The notes beneath the pieces were generated by a model. It ran no database searches, had not been told where the DNA came from, and worked only from the letters and a program-made list of their open reading frames with translations. Shown in pieces: positions 61,698 through 64,000 of a DNA stretch of 64,000 nucleotides. Made by a program: the position numbers and the translations under genes. Each line of letters begins with the position of its first letter. The first letter of the stretch is position 1. Source of the stretch: WRDF01 sp031552235 (GTDB lineage Bacteria > Bacteroidota > Bacteroidia > Bacteroidales > Rikenellaceae); NCBI GenBank assembly GCA_031552235.1, contig JAVBMR010000002.1:231831-295830 (forward strand), read 5' to 3'.

Positions 61698-62996
61698 ATG
61701 CGTGACCAGAAAAAACTGATCCGCAGGTTGATAGCCAGAGTGCTGATACTTGCGGTGACGGCCACCCTTACGGCCTTTTCCGTAGCGGCCCAGAACACCA
61801 ATATCACACTGCCATCGAGCAAGTTAAGCGCCCGTGAAGTGTTCGATAACATCAAGCGGCAGACCTCTTACATGGTCGTTGTGAACAATAACCTGACCGA
61901 TAATCTGTCGGTTACGATCAGCCGGTCGCCGGTTACGGTAAAGGCGGCGCTCGACCGCCTGCTGGCCGGAAGCGGCTTGAACTACCGCACGGACGGCAAT
62001 TATATCATCATTTCGCAAATGACGGCCGCCCAGACTGCGTCAGTTGTGGCGGTCAATACGGTCCGCAATGTGGCGGGCACCGTTACCGACGGCGAGAACA
62101 CGCTGGAAGGGGTTACGGTGCAGATGTTGGACTTTGCAGGCAAAGAGGCTGTGACAAACGTGCAGGGCCGGTTTCTGGTCGAAGGCATTGCGCCTGGCCG
62201 CCAAGTGGTTAAACTCATCTCGGCCGATGGGCAGAGCATCCGTTTTCGCGAGATCACCGTTCCGGCGAGCAAAGACGCCGACGTGAACCTGGTGATGGGC
62301 GGAGAGCTGATGGCCATGGGCGCAATGGCGGACAGCGCGGTATCCGTGCCCGTCAGTCCCACAGCCACCAAAACCACTGCTTATTTCGTCCCCAACACAC
62401 AGGACAACACCATCCGCGCATTTTCGGACGAACCGAAGACCAGCTACAGCTTCGTGCCTGAACAAAGCATTACCGGCAACAGCCAATACCTGCCGAAATT
62501 CGGAATCAAAACCAACCTGTTGTATTGGATCCCTACAACGCCCAATATCGGCTTGGAGTTCGGCATGGCGCGCAAGTGGACTATGGATATTTCGGCGGGC
62601 TACAACCCTTTCCAATGGCATAAGGGCGGCGTGAATAAATGGGGCTATGTCCAGCCAGAGGCGCGTTATTGGTTCTGCCAGCGCTTCGAGAAACACTTTA
62701 TCGGCCTGCACGCCCTGTATATAAAGTACAACATCGGCAACACAGAATTCCCCTTTACCGACGCTTTCGAGCAATACCGCTACGACGGCTGGGGCGCGGG
62801 AGCCGGTATCTCTTACGGTTACCACCTGCCGATGGCAAAGCGCTGGGCCTGGGAGTTCTCCGTCGGCGCGGGGTATGTCTATCTCGAATATGACAAATAC
62901 CGCTGCTACGACTGCGACGAGTACGAGGGCCGGAAGAACAGGCACTATTTCGGGCCGACCAAAGCGGGTGTTTCACTCATTTATATGATTCGATAG
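61698..62996 (+). CDS. STN - carboxypeptidase-like - DUF3575 outer-membrane protein
   Basis: A 432-residue exported protein (signal LILAVTATLTAFSVAAQ). An STN domain (about 34-105: LSAREVFDNIKRQTSYMVVV) is followed by a carboxypeptidase-regulatory-like domain (about 122-198: VAGTVTDGENTLEGVTVQML) and a DUF3575 barrel (about 268-432: KFGIKTNLLYWIPTTPNIGL onward, ending SLIYMIR). STN domains usually sit on TonB transducers and contact FecR. Here no TonB barrel or plug follows. DUF3575 proteins accompany DUF3868 proteins in fimbria-like operons. It starts 79 bases after fecR and ends 2 bases before the next gene. Confidence 0.88.
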   Translation: MRDQKKLIRRLIARVLILAVTATLTAFSVAAQNTNITLPSSKLSAREVFDNIKRQTSYMVVVNNNLTDNLSVTISRSPVTVKAALDRLLAGSGLNYRTDGNYIIISQMTAAQTASVVAVNTVRNVAGTVTDGENTLEGVTVQMLDFAGKEAVTNVQGRFLVEGIAPGRQVVKLISADGQSIRFREITVPASKDADVNLVMGGELMAMGAMADSAVSVPVSPTATKTTAYFVPNTQDNTIRAFSDEPKTSYSFVPEQSITGNSQYLPKFGIKTNLLYWIPTTPNIGLEFGMARKWTMDISAGYNPFQWHKGGVNKWGYVQPEARYWFCQRFEKHFIGLHALYIKYNIGNTEFPFTDAFEQYRYDGWGAGAGISYGYHLPMAKRWAWEFSVGAGYVYLEYDKYRCYDCDEYEGRKNRHYFGPTKAGVSLIYMIR

Positions 62997-62998
62997 TT

Positions 62999-64000
62999 AT
63001 GAAAAAGACACTATATACACTGCTTCTGGCCGGTCTTTGTGCGACAGCCATGGCACAGGACAACGGCAATGCGATCTCGATCGAGGGACTGCAAACGGCG
63101 ATCAGCGGCGAAACGCTCGACATTAACTTCGATTTAACGGCCAAGGGGCTTCAGATCAAATCGTGCGGACAACTCATCCTGGAGTTTGCCGTGGAGGGTG
63201 CCGACCGCAGGCTGGTGATGCCGGTGGTGGTTTACTCGGGCAAACAGCGCTACCACTACGAACAGCGCCGGGCGCTGCTCTCGGACAGCTATCATGTCGA
63301 GCCTTATCACATTTACAAGAAAGTAAGGAAGAACAAAACCTACGAATTGGGTTATAAAATATCTGTCCCTTACTATTCATGGATGGAACACGCGAGCGTA
63401 ACTTACCGCGAATACACCCACGATTGCAGCGGCGACAACCGGAGCGGCAACGGCGTGCTGCTGGCCGACCTCAATCCTGCTCCCGTTTACGTCGAGCCGG
63501 AGATATGGAAACCCAACCCGGGCCTGTTCCCCAACCTGGTGAGCTTCCTGGTTCCCGAGGTGGAAGAGGTGAAAGCACGCGCGTCGATGATTTCGCTGCC
63601 TATCGGTTTTCCGGTCAACGTGACCGAGGTGCGCCCGTCGTTCGGCAACAACGCCTACGAGCTGGCCCGCGCCGACTCGCTGGTGGGGATGCTCCAGAGC
63701 AATGAGCTGATCGACATCCGCGGCGTGAATATCTGCGGCTACGCTTCGCCCGAGGGCAAGTACTCGGTCAACGAGAAGCTGGCCCGAGGCCGCAGCGAGA
63801 GTTTCAAGCAATACCTGGTGAGCCATTATCCCGCGAATCAATACGTCCGCGACGCGCATACAAGCTGGATTCCCGAGGACTGGCAAGGTTTCGGCAAGCT
63901 GGTGGAGGCCGACAACAGCATCGCACAGAAACAGGAAGTACTCTCCATCGTCTACGACAACTCGATCGACCCCGACCGCAAGGACATCCTGCTGCAAAAG
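62999..64000 (+). CDS. DUF3868 / OmpA-like protein, 3' end outside the window
   Basis: The frame is open from ATG 62999 to the window end (334 codons). A signal peptide (MKKTLYTLLLAGLCATAMAQ) precedes a DUF3868-type domain (about 25-180) with SIEGLQTAISGETLDINFDL and YRREYTH-like strands. An OmpA-like region begins near 232 (IDIRGVNICGYASPEGKYSV, NEKLARGRSESFK), a variant of the peptidoglycan-binding motif. The family is found in Bacteroidota appendage loci, often before fimbrillin genes. Truncated by the window edge, so the length is unknown. Confidence 0.85.
   Translation, partial: MKKTLYTLLLAGLCATAMAQDNGNAISIEGLQTAISGETLDINFDLTAKGLQIKSCGQLILEFAVEGADRRLVMPVVVYSGKQRYHYEQRRALLSDSYHVEPYHIYKKVRKNKTYELGYKISVPYYSWMEHASVTYREYTHDCSGDNRSGNGVLLADLNPAPVYVEPEIWKPNPGLFPNLVSFLVPEVEEVKARASMISLPIGFPVNVTEVRPSFGNNAYELARADSLVGMLQSNELIDIRGVNICGYASPEGKYSVNEKLARGRSESFKQYLVSHYPANQYVRDAHTSWIPEDWQGFGKLVEADNSIAQKQEVLSIVYDNSIDPDRKDILLQK

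Overview
The window looks like a chromosomal segment of a gut-type Bacteroidota, most consistent with Alistipes or a close Rikenellaceae relative. This rests on Bacteroidota-specific families (DUF4290, DUF4271, DUF4349, DUF3575, DUF3868, SusE-like modules, GH76), promoters with the Bacteroidota TAnnTTTG -7 element in place of a sigma-70 -10 box, few Shine-Dalgarno sites, GC-rich genes separated by AT-rich promoters, and the menaquinone gene mqnA. The genus is an inference. No tRNA, rRNA, CRISPR array, intact insertion sequence or prophage was seen.

Layout. 1-9.6 kb: 3' part of ygiQ, a PAP2 phosphatase, dnaB, yifB, queG, an acyl-CoA synthetase and a small secreted protein. 9.9-15.3 kb: DUF4290 protein, an NtrC-like regulator with a degenerate receiver, murA (naturally Asp instead of Cys), a DUF1761 protein and ruvB. 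15.4-18.7 kb: a three-gene exported sugar operon (TIM-barrel isomerase, Gfo/Idh/MocA oxidoreductase, DUF1080 lipoprotein) fitting oxidative 3-keto-glycoside breakdown. 18.9-25.3 kb: a small outer-membrane protein, folC, lnt, and a tight lysE-cmk-ispH run. 25.4-31.5 kb: one long + strand operon (membrane protein, C-terminal protease, histidine kinase, DUF4271, hemD, rnpA, yidD). 31.9-35.0 kb: a - strand operon with 4-nt overlaps (LolC-like permease, menG, LEA-like lipoprotein, SPOR-like protein). 35.3-38.3 kb: a 991-residue GH76 lipoprotein with three SusE-like modules. 38.7-43.6 kb: SDR, zinc peptidase, dtd, DUF4349 lipoprotein, corA and mqnA. 44.7-51.5 kb: SRPBCC/VOC proteins, a TetR regulator, a Ca2+ P-type ATPase and cardiolipin synthase. 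51.7-58.0 kb: a glycoside locus (TonB-dependent receptor, GH3 lipoprotein, esterase) beside a wrecked NUDIX-type regulator. 58.7 kb to the end: an ECF sigma / small acidic protein / FecR anti-sigma / STN-DUF3575 / DUF3868-OmpA locus, probably a surface-appendage (fimbria-like) operon, cut by the window edge.

The most unusual signals are in the last region. The sigma gene appears to have a long leader (about 365 nt) with a triply nested imperfect hairpin. Its 3' arm carries a 20-nt sequence perfectly complementary to a 20-nt sequence in the leader of the next gene, 1.1 kb downstream. This could be an invertible DNA segment or an RNA switch. The same locus fuses an STN signalling domain to a DUF3575 barrel instead of a TonB receptor. 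A second theme is a family of mosaic, GC-rich intergenic repeats at about a dozen positions, one bounded by perfect 21-bp inverted repeats whose outer end supplies the folC stop codon. A 16-bp perfect inverted repeat lies between the divergent DUF4290 and NtrC-like genes.
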